A stretch of DNA of 64,000 nt, from assembly GCA_016715905.1 (NCBI GenBank), contig JADJXI010000020.1:248001-312000 (forward strand). The letters are read 5' to 3'. Positions 27,454 to 36,592 of this stretch are shown here, piece by piece. Made by a program: the position numbers and the translations under genes. The notes under the pieces are model-generated. The model ran no database searches and was not told where the DNA came from. It worked only from the letters and a program-made list of their open reading frames with translations. The stretch is from Sphingobacteriaceae bacterium (GTDB taxonomy: Bacteria; Bacteroidota; Bacteroidia; B-17B0; Aurantibacillaceae). The stretch's first letter is position 1. Each line of letters begins with the position of its first letter.

Positions 27454-27496
27454 CAATAATAAAAAAAATGTACATTTAAGTATATATTTTATAATC

Positions 27497-28441
27497 ATGA
27501 TACAAAATTTAAAATTATTCGTATTAGCAATATTGTTTAATACTTGCAGTATACTAAATGCTCAATACAGTTTTTCGGTATCGAATGCAGCGTATTCGGA
27601 TTTAGTAAGTCCCAATGTATTATCATCTAGTGGATGGAGTTACGCCACAAGTTTTAGTGTTAATTTAGGATTCAATTTTAGCTTCGCGGGTAATACGGTA
27701 AATAGCATTAATGTTGAGGGAGGGGGATTTACATTTTTCGACCCATCGTATAATAATTTATTATTGCCTTTTGGTTGCAGGCTTAAGGCAAAAGCCGGGG
27801 GCAACTCCCCAATTTCTTATTTTTCAGAAGGAACTGCTCCAACTCGAATTATGAAAATAGAATGGAAAAATGCGGAGTATTTTTATGATGTTAACGCAAC
27901 TGCCAATTTTCAATTATGGTTGTTTGAGGGTATAAACCGAATTGAAGTTCATGTAGGTACCTGCACGGTTCCGAATGCAACATTGGTTTATCAGGGAAAT
28001 GGAGCTGCGGGGCCTGCCGTTGGAGCCTATAAATTTGTGAGTATAAATAATTGCCAGTATGGAATAGGTTTAACCGGTGCGGCGGCAAGCCCAACTGTTA
28101 ATAATTTCTTATCCGGAAATATAAACGTTTTTAATTATGCCGTTGCCGGTACGCCAAGCACAGGAACTGTTTATAATTTTTACGATACGAATACGGGTTT
28201 AGAAAAGAAAGAAGTAGATGAAAATAGAAATGTATTTGCATCTGATAAATCAATTTATTTTCAAAATATTCCGCAAAATAACAGCGTATTAATTTATAAT
28301 ATACAAGCAAAATTGGTAAAAGACCTAAAAGATGTGAAAGAGAGAATAAATGCTGGAGATTTAGAAAACGGAATTTATTTTGTTCGAATTATGAATGAGC
28401 AAAATAAACAGGTGTTTACTAAAAAAATATTGCTGAATTAA
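27497..28441 (+). CDS. Secreted protein with type A T9SS sorting domain
   Basis: A 314-residue protein with a signal peptide (MIQNLKLFVLAILFNTCSIL, cleavage near NAQ), a beta-rich body of unknown family (residues 25-240) and a C-terminal sorting domain (NVFASDKSIYFQNIPQNN, ENGIYFVRIMNEQNKQVFTK, ILLN) typical of T9SS cargo. It is secreted or attached to the surface. An in-frame codon at 27440 lies inside the divergent metK promoter and before the signal peptide, so I use the ATG at 27497. The stop overlaps the end of purS by four bases (convergent). Confidence 0.82.
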   Translation: MIQNLKLFVLAILFNTCSILNAQYSFSVSNAAYSDLVSPNVLSSSGWSYATSFSVNLGFNFSFAGNTVNSINVEGGGFTFFDPSYNNLLLPFGCRLKAKAGGNSPISYFSEGTAPTRIMKIEWKNAEYFYDVNATANFQLWLFEGINRIEVHVGTCTVPNATLVYQGNGAAGPAVGAYKFVSINNCQYGIGLTGAAASPTVNNFLSGNINVFNYAVAGTPSTGTVYNFYDTNTGLEKKEVDENRNVFASDKSIYFQNIPQNNSVLIYNIQAKLVKDLKDVKERINAGDLENGIYFVRIMNEQNKQVFTKKILLN

Positions 28442-28689
28442 ACTTGGGTAAGTTTAAATTCATAACCTTCCATAATTTGATTGCAGAGTAATTTTTTGCA
28501 GGCTTCTTCTACTTTTGCTCCGGCTTTACTTTCATTTTCAGCTTCAATTTCTAAAGTAATATGTTTGCCAATTCTTACATTTTGAATTTCGGGTAATCCT
28601 AAATTCTTCATAGAGCCGGTAACGGCTTTTCCTTGTGGGTCGAGTAAAGCTTTTAAGGGCATTACATCAATATCTGCAATAAATTTCAT
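28438..28689 (-). CDS. purS: Phosphoribosylformylglycinamidine synthase subunit PurS
   Basis: An 83-residue protein of the PurS family (KFIADIDVMPLKALLDPQGK, GLPEIQNVRIGKHITLEIE, YEFKLTQV). PurS, PurL and PurQ together turn FGAR into FGAM in purine synthesis; PurS bridges the other two. purQ and the small-type purL are not in this window. The upstream DUF2147 and pssA genes are on the same strand but unrelated. Confidence 0.88.
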   Translation of the reverse strand: MKFIADIDVMPLKALLDPQGKAVTGSMKNLGLPEIQNVRIGKHITLEIEAENESKAGAKVEEACKKLLCNQIMEGYEFKLTQV

Positions 28690-28758
28690 GAGCTTATTTT
28701 TACTTTACGAATATACGAATTGATTAATTGAAGGGTTTAAAAATAAATCAACAGTTTA

Positions 28759-29208
28759 TCATTTATCAACAACGCGGGTCCAGGTATCTGTTCGTCCAAT
28801 CATGGTTATGCCAATATATCCTCTCACTTTGAGTGTGTTCTCATTCTCTAATGTCATTATGCACTTGTACGTTTTGCCATTTTCGGGATCATAAATTGTT
28901 CCGCCTTCATAAGATTTTTTTCCGGCATAAGTGAAACCAAGTAAATTATCCATTCCTAAAATGTTATTCTTACGTTTATTTTCATCCGGATTTTTATCAT
29001 CTTTTTTAACCGAACCATCGGCTCGGTTAGGTTCTTTTAACCATACAATTTTCCCGCCAAATTTGCTTTCGCCGTAAGTTGTAATTTTTACGTGCGCCTT
29101 ACCACTACCGGTTAGCCACATACCTAAAATTTTATCTGCCTCAGCGTTTTGGGATTTAATATTGCCAAATGATAATAATGCAATAAATAAAATTGTAATT
29201 TTTTTCAT
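28759..29208 (-). CDS. DUF2147 family secreted protein
   Basis: A 149-residue exported protein with signal peptide MKKITILFIALLSFGNIKSQ and a DUF2147 domain (ILGMWLTGSGKAHVKI, GGKIVWLKEPN, GGTIYDPENGKTYKCIM, VRGYIGITMIGRTDTWTRV). This beta-barrel family is widespread in Gram-negative bacteria and has no firm function. Its start overlaps the pssA stop by four bases (ATGA), so it is translationally coupled to pssA and may serve the envelope. Confidence 0.88.
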   Translation of the reverse strand: MKKITILFIALLSFGNIKSQNAEADKILGMWLTGSGKAHVKITTYGESKFGGKIVWLKEPNRADGSVKKDDKNPDENKRKNNILGMDNLLGFTYAGKKSYEGGTIYDPENGKTYKCIMTLENENTLKVRGYIGITMIGRTDTWTRVVDK

Positions 29209-30020
29209 GTTTTTATTTTTGTCTTTAAATTGTTTAAAACGGAAAATCCGATGTAGGATAAAACGATAAGCGGGATGCCGTTAAATCGAATGAGCACAAT
29301 TATTAAAATACTCCAAAGGATAAATAACCAGCGTACTTGATTGCCTTGCCAGCCAAAATGTTTGAATTTGAAAGAAAAAAGTTCTACCTCAAGAACCAGT
29401 AAAACACAAAAAATTAAAATAACAAAGGCCATAAAATAGGGGTGGCCTAATTTATTCATGTATAAATCGTATTTTAAATCGTAAGAAAGTAAATCATTGA
29501 TGGAATAAGATTTATGTTCAAATTCATAATAAGTAGTTTTTATAAGGAAGGCAATGGAACAAAAGAAAATAGAATTGGCCGGAGTGGGTAAACCAATAAA
29601 AGCATCTACTTGTCTATCGTCGTTGTTGAATTTAGCTAATCTTAGTGCTGAAAAAATCGGAATTAAAAAAGCGATGTAAGGCAAATAATGATCAAAGGCA
29701 TGCACGCTGTTGGGAACACCCTGGTGTGGCATTGACGAGAAAATATAATGGTTGTTGGTGAATTGTAATACACGAAACATGACTATGCCCGGTACTACAC
29801 CAAAGCTCACTACGTCGGCTAATGAATCTAAATCTTTTCCAATATCCGAGCTTACATTTAAAATTCGTGCTGCCATGCCGTCAAAAAAATCGAACAAGGC
29901 GGCAAGACCCACCAAATAACAAGCCATGATGATATTACCATCCATTGCTTTTACAATGGCCAGGCAACCGCAAAGCAGATTTAAACAGGTTATAGCATTG
30001 GGTATATGCTTTTTTATCAC
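29205..30020 (-). CDS. pssA: CDP-diacylglycerol--serine O-phosphatidyltransferase
   Basis: A 271-residue membrane enzyme making phosphatidylserine, the precursor of phosphatidylethanolamine. The CDP-alcohol phosphotransferase motif DG-x2-AR-x8-G-x3-D-x3-D is complete (DGMAARIL, SSDIGKDLDSLADVVSFG), with about seven to eight hydrophobic helices. The start is a GTG (MIKKHIPNAIT); four bases upstream is a TAAATTTA, one mismatch from the -7 consensus. Overlaps the DUF2147 gene by four bases. No psd gene is seen here. Confidence 0.92.
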   Translation of the reverse strand: MIKKHIPNAITCLNLLCGCLAIVKAMDGNIIMACYLVGLAALFDFFDGMAARILNVSSDIGKDLDSLADVVSFGVVPGIVMFRVLQFTNNHYIFSSMPHQGVPNSVHAFDHYLPYIAFLIPIFSALRLAKFNNDDRQVDAFIGLPTPANSIFFCSIAFLIKTTYYEFEHKSYSINDLLSYDLKYDLYMNKLGHPYFMAFVILIFCVLLVLEVELFSFKFKHFGWQGNQVRWLFILWSILIIVLIRFNGIPLIVLSYIGFSVLNNLKTKIKT

Positions 30021-30165
30021 AGTTTAAATTTAATAAATGAAATTGATTAAATGCTTATTTCTTAAAATAAGAATGAGAAAGACGAATAACTACCATATAA
30101 TTAATAACGGTGATGAGATTCGTTTAATAATTCAATGAAAAAGTAAGCTTGGACGAAAGAATTTT

Positions 30166-32094
30166 TTACCCCTGAATTTTAGAACTCAAGTCTTCCCATT
30201 TCTGCATCTCCTGTTCAAGTTCTTTTTTTAAGGCATTGTATTTCGCAAAAAAAGATTGGTCATTCATCAACTTTTCGTATTCTTTCGGATCCGCTAATAA
30301 GGCATCCGACTTTTTAATTTCGCTTTCCAGCTTTTCAATATTTTCTTCGGCTTTTTTTATTTGGGAGCGAATTTTCTTTTGCTCGGCTTCGGCATTTTGT
30401 TTTTCTGTATTGGCCGTATTTGTTGCTGGCGCCGGTTTTTTTTCGGCACTCTTTTCTTTTTTATCTAAATCCAACTCATTCAAACGCTCTACTTTACGCA
30501 ATTGCATAAATTCTTCAATATCGCAAAGGTGTTCTTTCACTTTTCCGTCTCTGAATTCAAATAAACGATGGCAAATTCCTTTCATAAAATCACGGTCGTG
30601 ACTTACCATAACTACCGTGCCTTCATAATCGATCAATGCTTTTTTTAATATCTCTTTAGAACGAATATCCAAGTGATTGGTGGGCTCATCCATCAACAGT
30701 AAATTGTAGGGCTCCAATAATAATTTACACAAAGCTAATCTTCCTCTTTCTCCTCCGCTTAGTACTTGCACTTTCTTATCAATATCATCCCCTCTGAATA
30801 AAAAAGAACCCAATAAACCACGCACTTGTTTTCTCATTTCACCTACGGCCGCATCATCAATGGTTTCAAAAACTGTTTTTTTGGGGTCGAGTTTTTCTTC
30901 CTGGTCTTGCTCAAAATACCCGGTTAAAACACTATGGCCTATTTGCACGGTTCCATCGAATGGAATTTTTCCTGCAATCATTTTCATCATGGTACTTTTT
31001 CCTTCACCGTTTCTTCCAACCAAACCAATTTTTTCGCCTTTGGTAATAATGAAATTGGCATCCGAAAAAATTTGTTTATCGCCATATTTTTTTCCGGCCT
31101 CTTCAACAGTTAAAACAATTTTACCGCTGTGAGCCGGAGCAGGAAAACGGAAATTCAATACCGTGTTATCCATATCATCCACTTCCACACGCTCCATGCG
31201 ATCTAATTTTTTGATTAAGGATTGAGCGAAGGAAGCTTTACTGGCCTTTGCCCGGTATTTATCAATTAATACTTCGGTTTGATTGATTATTTTTTGTTGA
31301 TTTTTTTGCGCGTTTTCTTGTTGTTCAATTCTTTCTTGTCTCAGCACCAAATAACGCGAGTAATTGGTTTTGTAATCGTAAATTTTTCCGTTTACAATTT
31401 CGATGGTTCGTGAAGTAACTGTATCTAAAAATGTTTTATCGTGACTGATTAATACCACTGCACCCGGAAAATCTTCCATAAATTCTTCCAGCCACATGAT
31501 CGCTTCAATATCGAGGTGATTAGTGGGCTCATCGAGTAATAAGATATCGGGTTTTTGTAATAGCAGTTTAGCTAATTCAATCCGCATTCTCCATCCTCCG
31601 CTGAATTCGGCGGTTTGTCTTTCAAAATCTTTACGTTCAAAGCCCAAACCTTTCAGCACTTTTTCTATTTCCTCGTCTTTGCTTCCGGCGCCGATAATAT
31701 CTAAGCGGGTATAAAGTTCGGTTTGTTCTTCAATCAGTTTAGCATAAGAGTCGCTTTCGTAATCCGTTCTGGTTTCCAGCTCATGATTTATTTTTTCGAT
31801 TCTGCTTTCCAGAATATTAATTTCCTGAAAAGCTGTTTCTGTTTCACCAAAAACCGTTCGGCCATGTTGATGAATCATGTCTTGGGGTAAGTAACCGATT
31901 TTACATTCGCGGGGCACGGCAATTTCACCTTTGCTGGGATTTTGCTCGCCCGCCAGTAATTTTAAAAGTGTACTTTTTCCTGCACCGTTTTTACCGGCTA
32001 ATCCAATTCTGTCTTTTGGATTAATTAAGAAACTGATGTTGTCAAATAAATTATGACCGCCAAAACTTACTGTTACAGCATTAACCGAAATCAT
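30166..32094 (-). CDS. ABC-F family ATP-binding protein
   Basis: A 642-residue soluble twin-ABC protein without membrane segments. Two Walker A motifs (GKNGAGKST near residue 37 and GRNGEGKST near residue 350), two signature motifs (FSGGWRMR, LSGGERGR), two DEPTNHLD Walker B motifs, and a C-terminal coiled coil (about 545-635, Lys/Glu-rich). The ABC-F family acts on ribosomes; this is a housekeeping YdiF/Uup-like type rather than a resistance protein, judged by its long charged C-terminus, but I cannot tell exactly. It follows the DEAD-box gene after 17 bases. Confidence 0.9.
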   Translation of the reverse strand: MISVNAVTVSFGGHNLFDNISFLINPKDRIGLAGKNGAGKSTLLKLLAGEQNPSKGEIAVPRECKIGYLPQDMIHQHGRTVFGETETAFQEINILESRIEKINHELETRTDYESDSYAKLIEEQTELYTRLDIIGAGSKDEEIEKVLKGLGFERKDFERQTAEFSGGWRMRIELAKLLLQKPDILLLDEPTNHLDIEAIMWLEEFMEDFPGAVVLISHDKTFLDTVTSRTIEIVNGKIYDYKTNYSRYLVLRQERIEQQENAQKNQQKIINQTEVLIDKYRAKASKASFAQSLIKKLDRMERVEVDDMDNTVLNFRFPAPAHSGKIVLTVEEAGKKYGDKQIFSDANFIITKGEKIGLVGRNGEGKSTMMKMIAGKIPFDGTVQIGHSVLTGYFEQDQEEKLDPKKTVFETIDDAAVGEMRKQVRGLLGSFLFRGDDIDKKVQVLSGGERGRLALCKLLLEPYNLLLMDEPTNHLDIRSKEILKKALIDYEGTVVMVSHDRDFMKGICHRLFEFRDGKVKEHLCDIEEFMQLRKVERLNELDLDKKEKSAEKKPAPATNTANTEKQNAEAEQKKIRSQIKKAEENIEKLESEIKKSDALLADPKEYEKLMNDQSFFAKYNALKKELEQEMQKWEDLSSKIQG

Positions 32095-32111
32095 AAAACA
32101 ATATTAAATCA

Positions 32112-33944
32112 TTAAAATCTGCTTTTTCCAAATCCTTTTTTTGCCGGTTTATCGCCGTATGAACGACCTCCACCTTCAGAAGATGATTTTTTTACAAATT
32201 TACGTGGGCGTTTTTCATTATCATCTCTTCTTTTAAATCCACCGCTTTTACCGGAATTGCTTCTTTCTCCGCCACGGTATCCACCACTGCCATTACCTCT
32301 GAATCCGCCACCGCCGCCACCGCTGCGATTTCCTCCACCTTCACTCATTTTCTTTTTACTTACTTCCAATTGAACCTTACGATTATTAAATTCTGTATCG
32401 GCGGAATTTATTGCCAAGAAAGTATCTACAAATTTACTTTCAGTTTCAAAAAAGGAGAAACTGCTTTTGATATCTAAATTAAATATCATACGTGGATGTA
32501 GTTTAACGGCGTCCGCTAAATAATCTTTTAAACTGTTGCGATTAAATCCATCCATCATACCCATATTAATGAAGAAACGGGTAACACGGCTATTTCCAAA
32601 AGCACCATCGGTATTTCCGGTCAGTGTGTTTAAATCCTGTGCATCTTCGTAATATTCATGGAAGCGATTAAACTCTTCGCTAATGAAACGTTTAATTAAT
32701 TCTTCTTTACTTAAATCTTTTAATTCTTCATAAATTTTAGGAAGGAAAGTTTCAATTTCATCATCCTTAACAGAAACGCTGTGTAATTTGTGAACCAGAT
32801 TAAAAAGTTGTTTCTCGCAAACTTCCACGCCGGTTGGTACGTTTTTACGTTCGAATTTCTTTTTAAGAATTCTTTCTATATCGCGAATGCGTGATTGTTC
32901 TTTTGGAGTAATGATAGTAATGGCAATTCCGGATTTACCGGCTCTGGCCGTTCTGCCTGTTCTGTGCGTATAGTTCTCCACATCCTCAGGTAAATTAAAA
33001 TTAATTACATGGGTTACATCATTTACATCAATTCCTCTGGCTGCAACATCAGTTGCCACCAACATTTGTAAGGTTTTGCTTCGGAAACGTTTCATTACAA
33101 AATCACGCTGACTTTGTGATAAATCGCCATGCAAAGCATCAGCACTGTACCCGTCTTTAATCAATGCATCAGCAACTTCTTGTGTTTCGGCTTTTGTTCT
33201 GCAAAAAACAATCCCAAAAATTTCGGGGTAATAATCCACAACTCTTTTTAGCGCCGGATAACGGTCGCGGGGATGCACCAAATAATATACGTGTTCGATA
33301 TTAGCGGCACCTTCATTTTTATTTCCGGCTGAAAGTTCAGCAGGTTTGCTCATGTAGTTCTTGGCAATGCGTTCAACCTCTTTAGGCATGGTTGCACTAA
33401 ACAGCCATGTATTTTTATCTTTTGGAGTTTCTTTTAAAATGATGTCCAGGTCTTCTTTAAAGCCCATATTCAACATTTCATCTGCCTCATCCAATACAAT
33501 ATATTTTACGGTATTTAAATTAACCACCTTTCTTTCTATCATATCAATTAAACGGCCCGGGGTGGCTACAATTACCTGCACACCTTTTCTTACTTCTTTA
33601 ATTTGTCCATCAATTCGGGCACCGCCATAAATTGCGCAAATAGAAAAATTAGAAAAATACTTGCTGTATTTTTTAAGATCTCCGGTAATTTGCATGCAAA
33701 GTTCACGCGTTGGAGCAAGCACTAAAGCTTGCGTTATTCTGTTATCACAATCAATTCTACCTAAAAGAGGCAAGCCAAAAGCTGCTGTTTTTCCGGTACC
33801 GGTTTGTGCAAGCGCAACTAAATCGGTTGAATTATTTAATAAGAGGGGAATTGTTTTTTGCTGAATTGGGGTTGGCTCAGTAAATCCAAGGTCTGTAATA
33901 CCTTTTAAAAGGTTACTCTGAAGACCTAATTCTTCAAACGTCAT
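32112..33944 (-). CDS. DEAD-box RNA helicase with DbpA-type RNA-binding domain and Gly/Arg-rich tail
   Basis: A 610-residue ATP-dependent RNA helicase. Motifs: Q motif (FTEPTPIQQKTIP), AQTGTGKTA (I), PTREL (Ia), DEAD (II), SAT (III), ARGIDV (V) and HRTGRTARAG (VI). A DbpA-like RNA-binding domain lies around residues 460-540, followed by a long Gly/Ser/Arg/Lys tail (about 540-610) like those of CsdA/DeaD proteins. The likely role is ribosome assembly and RNA unwinding, perhaps in the cold. Its leader of about 90 bases contains a strong hairpin (33966-33994). Confidence 0.93.
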   Translation of the reverse strand: MTFEELGLQSNLLKGITDLGFTEPTPIQQKTIPLLLNNSTDLVALAQTGTGKTAAFGLPLLGRIDCDNRITQALVLAPTRELCMQITGDLKKYSKYFSNFSICAIYGGARIDGQIKEVRKGVQVIVATPGRLIDMIERKVVNLNTVKYIVLDEADEMLNMGFKEDLDIILKETPKDKNTWLFSATMPKEVERIAKNYMSKPAELSAGNKNEGAANIEHVYYLVHPRDRYPALKRVVDYYPEIFGIVFCRTKAETQEVADALIKDGYSADALHGDLSQSQRDFVMKRFRSKTLQMLVATDVAARGIDVNDVTHVINFNLPEDVENYTHRTGRTARAGKSGIAITIITPKEQSRIRDIERILKKKFERKNVPTGVEVCEKQLFNLVHKLHSVSVKDDEIETFLPKIYEELKDLSKEELIKRFISEEFNRFHEYYEDAQDLNTLTGNTDGAFGNSRVTRFFINMGMMDGFNRNSLKDYLADAVKLHPRMIFNLDIKSSFSFFETESKFVDTFLAINSADTEFNNRKVQLEVSKKKMSEGGGNRSGGGGGGFRGNGSGGYRGGERSNSGKSGGFKRRDDNEKRPRKFVKKSSSEGGGRSYGDKPAKKGFGKSRF

Positions 33945-33965
33945 TTTTTTTAAGTTTTAATTATA

Positions 33966-33994
33966 CATTAAAGCTGAGGTACCTTGCTTTAATG
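33966..33994 (-). promoter_or_regulatory. Hairpin in the leader of the DEAD-box helicase gene
   Basis: A perfect 9-bp inverted repeat, CATTAAAGC / GCTTTAATG, around an 11-base loop that itself holds GGTACC. It ends 21 bases before the helicase ATG and is not followed by a T-run, so it is not a terminator. It may fold to control translation or mRNA stability. Confidence 0.55.
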
Positions 33995-34039
33995 CTTCAT
34001 GCCGACAAAAAACAGGCCAGGTAATTCAGATTTCTGGTG

Positions 34040-34047
34040 CAAATATA
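34040..34047 (-). promoter_or_regulatory. -7 element upstream of the DEAD-box helicase gene
   Basis: The minus strand reads TATATTTG, an exact -7 match. Transcription would start near 34033, giving a leader of about 90 bases that includes the hairpin at 33966-33994. No -33 TTG is evident. Confidence 0.5.
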
Positions 34048-34133
34048 CTAAATATCTGAATTAAATTGGTTTAAATGCAGTTAATTAAACGAAAATAAGC
34101 AAGAAATACGTAAATTAGAGCCTCTTTTTTAGA

Positions 34134-35222
34134 ATGAGCAATCATTATGCGATTATAATGGCCGGTGGCGTAGGTTCGAGGTTTTGGCCTATGAGCACTT
34201 CAAAGCACCCCAAACAGTTTCTTGATATTTTAGGAAGCGGTAAAACCTTATTGCAGCAAACTTACGAGCGCATGCGTATGTTATGCCCGAATGAAAATAT
34301 TTTTGTGGTTACTAGTCAGGCGTATTATGAATTAGTAAATCATCAAATACCCGAATTACCTAAAGCAAATATCTTACGCGAGCCTTCCCGAAAAAATACG
34401 GCTCCTTGTATCGCTTATGCCACTTACAAAATTCATAAATTAAATCCGAATGCAGTAACCATTGTGGCTCCAAGCGACCACATGATTAAAAAGGAAAATG
34501 TTTTTGTGCGCGCTATAAATTCTTGTTTTGATAAAGCACAGAAAGAAAACTGTTTGATTACCTTGGGTATAAAACCTACCAGACCGGATACCGGTTATGG
34601 TTATATACAATTTATTGAAAGTTCTGAGGCCGATAAAGAGCAGCGCATGTATAAAGTAAAAACTTTTACTGAAAAACCGGACATGGAAATGGCTAAGTTT
34701 TTTTTGGAGAGTGGGGATTTTTTATGGAATTCGGGAATTTTTATCTGGCGAAGTTCAGAAATAATAAAATCACTAGAAGCGCACGATCCGGAATTGGCGA
34801 ATGTATTTAAAGATTGTTGGGATGCTTACAATACCGCAGACGAAGAAACAGCTATTAAAAACGCGTATACTATTTGTAAAAATATTTCGATAGATTATAG
34901 CGTAATGGAAAAAGCCGACAATGTTTTTGTGCGAGCGAGTGCAATTGGCTGGAGTGATTTAGGAACCTGGGGAAGTTTATATACCCATATTCAAAAAGAT
35001 GATCATCAAAATGCTTCCATAGGTAAAAATGTTATGCTTTACAATTCTTCAAACTGCATTGTACATGTACCTAAAGATAAATTGGTGGTTTTGCAGGGCT
35101 TGGATGATTACATTGTGGTAGAGAGTGAAGGCGTATTAATGATATGCAAAAAAGAAGACGAGCAACAAATCAGAAATTTTGTAAATGATGTGAAGGTGAA
35201 AAAAGGAGAAAGATTTATTTAG
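34134..35222 (+). CDS. Mannose-1-phosphate guanylyltransferase
   Basis: A 362-residue GDP-mannose pyrophosphorylase. Signature GGVGSRFWPMSTSKHPKQF near the start, then VAPSDHMI, TGYGYIQF, FTEKPD and WNSGIFIWR, with DYSVMEKADNV near residue 258. It is the short form without the phosphomannose-isomerase domain of ManC. GDP-mannose feeds surface polysaccharide or glycoprotein synthesis, in line with the glycosyltransferase and dehydratase genes elsewhere in the window. It is divergent from the helicase gene. Confidence 0.93.
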   Translation: MSNHYAIIMAGGVGSRFWPMSTSKHPKQFLDILGSGKTLLQQTYERMRMLCPNENIFVVTSQAYYELVNHQIPELPKANILREPSRKNTAPCIAYATYKIHKLNPNAVTIVAPSDHMIKKENVFVRAINSCFDKAQKENCLITLGIKPTRPDTGYGYIQFIESSEADKEQRMYKVKTFTEKPDMEMAKFFLESGDFLWNSGIFIWRSSEIIKSLEAHDPELANVFKDCWDAYNTADEETAIKNAYTICKNISIDYSVMEKADNVFVRASAIGWSDLGTWGSLYTHIQKDDHQNASIGKNVMLYNSSNCIVHVPKDKLVVLQGLDDYIVVESEGVLMICKKEDEQQIRNFVNDVKVKKGERFI

Positions 35223-35291
35223 CATTACAATTAAAATTATTATTTTCGTTTATATTTTATTTTCAATTTAAATCAACCTAAATTAATTTGT

Positions 35292-36287
35292 ATGAATTTT
35301 ATTAAAAGTGTTTTATTTACATTATGTATTTTCGGTTTTAATGCAATTAATCTGAATGCCCAATCTTATAACCTGGTTATTTTTTCAGAAGACGGTGATC
35401 CTTTTTACGCAATTGTAAATGGAGTTCGCCAGAATGATAAGCCGGAGACGAATATCAAAGTAACGGGTTTAACCGCTGAAGCTTTAAGTTTACGAGTTGA
35501 ATTCGAAAATGCAGCTTTACCAAAACTCAAACAAAATATGATGGGTGAAAATGGTTTTGAACATACCATTAAAATTAGAAGAAATAAAAAAATGGAGTTG
35601 AAAATGCAATATTTTGGAAAAGTTGCTTTAGAAGAAGCGCCAAAAAGTTCAGCTTCTACGGTAGCGTATCACACTTCTGAAAATCCGGTTGGTTCCTCTT
35701 CCAGTTCAAGTTCAGATCAAGTTAACTACAATACTTCTACTACGATTACTGAAAACGGACAAACTACAACCTCAACAAATGGACCCGGATCAGAAAACAT
35801 TTCCATTAATTTAAATATTGGTGAAGCCGGCATGAATATGAATGTAGGCGGAATGAACGCTACACAAACATCCATGCAAACAACTTCTTCCTCTACAGTA
35901 ACCACTACCACACGCACATCCGGAAGTATGAACTCAGCCGGTTCAGTTAATGAAACTTCAGCCTCAGCAGCCTCAACTAAATCTAATGCAGGGTGTAATG
36001 TAGCCATGACAAGTGGCTCGTTTGAAAGCATGAAAAAATCAGTGGAGTCGAAACCATTTGCCGACACAAAAATGAGTACAGCCAAATTAGCCACTAAAAA
36101 TTCATGTTTAAGTGTAGTTCAAGTTAAAAGTATCTGTGCATTATTTAGCATGGATGATGATAAACTGACGTATGCGAAATTTGCATATGATTACTGCGTA
36201 GATAAAGCAAATTATTATAAAGTAAGTGAAGCTTTTTCTTTTGATAATACAACAGAAGAGTTTAATCACTTTTTAGAAGCCAAATAG
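35292..36287 (+). CDS. Secreted DUF4476 protein with Ser/Thr-rich linker
   Basis: A 331-residue exported protein. A signal peptide (about residues 1-24, ending LNAQ) is followed by a small beta domain (25-110: YNLVIFSEDGDPFYAIVNGV), a low-complexity Ser/Thr/Asn/Gly linker (about 115-235), and a C-terminal DUF4476 domain (240-331: SFESMKKSVESKPFADTKM, FAYDYCVDKANYYKV). The function is unknown; DUF4476 is a helical domain common in Bacteroidota. The linker suggests an extracytoplasmic stalk. Confidence 0.82.
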   Translation: MNFIKSVLFTLCIFGFNAINLNAQSYNLVIFSEDGDPFYAIVNGVRQNDKPETNIKVTGLTAEALSLRVEFENAALPKLKQNMMGENGFEHTIKIRRNKKMELKMQYFGKVALEEAPKSSASTVAYHTSENPVGSSSSSSSDQVNYNTSTTITENGQTTTSTNGPGSENISINLNIGEAGMNMNVGGMNATQTSMQTTSSSTVTTTTRTSGSMNSAGSVNETSASAASTKSNAGCNVAMTSGSFESMKKSVESKPFADTKMSTAKLATKNSCLSVVQVKSICALFSMDDDKLTYAKFAYDYCVDKANYYKVSEAFSFDNTTEEFNHFLEAK

Positions 36288-36324
36288 GCAAATAAAATTC
36301 TTTTATTACTTGCGTTTTAATTAT

Positions 36325-36349
36325 AGCTATGCTAATGGCTTAGCTTTTT
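36325..36349 (+). terminator. Probable terminator after the DUF4476 gene
   Basis: AGCTATGC / GCTTAGCT stem with one mismatch and a five-base loop, then TTTT. It lies 38 bases after the stop codon. Confidence 0.55.
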
Positions 36350-36592
36350 ATGGATAAAAATGACCAATTGTGTAAATATTTTTTTAATTATTTGGTGCAA
36401 ATAAAATAAATACATATTATTGTAGTGTAATTCTGACGAACCTGATTTCCCGGCTTCATTCATCTCAGAAATATATTTTAATAAACATTTAATCAATTAA
36501 AAATTATTGGGTTTAGACAAAGTTTAAATCACTAATCGATACAAGTACATGTTTTAATAATTCTATAGATTTTTTAATTTATCAATATCATC
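36350..36592 (+). other. Long non-coding leader region upstream of rho
   Basis: The space between the DUF4476 gene and rho is 305 bases. After the terminator it is AT-rich with no open frame of note, and I found no exact TAnnTTTG promoter or clear hairpin. An in-frame stop lies 18 bases before the rho ATG, so no missing N-terminal coding sequence hides here. Rho leaders are often autoregulatory in other bacteria; nothing here proves that. Confidence 0.4.

Noticed and set aside
26143..27500. SAM riboswitch in front of metK
   Set aside because: The consensus promoter leaves only about 20 bases of leader, and no hairpin pattern is present.
30021..30165. Hairpin between pssA and the ABC-F gene as a terminator
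   Set aside because: The only stem (TTCTTA/TAAGAA) is short, AT-only and without a T-run.
30236..30601. 121-codon plus-strand frame inside the ABC-F gene
   Set aside because: Ser/Phe-rich composition is the antisense image of the Lys/Glu-rich coiled coil.
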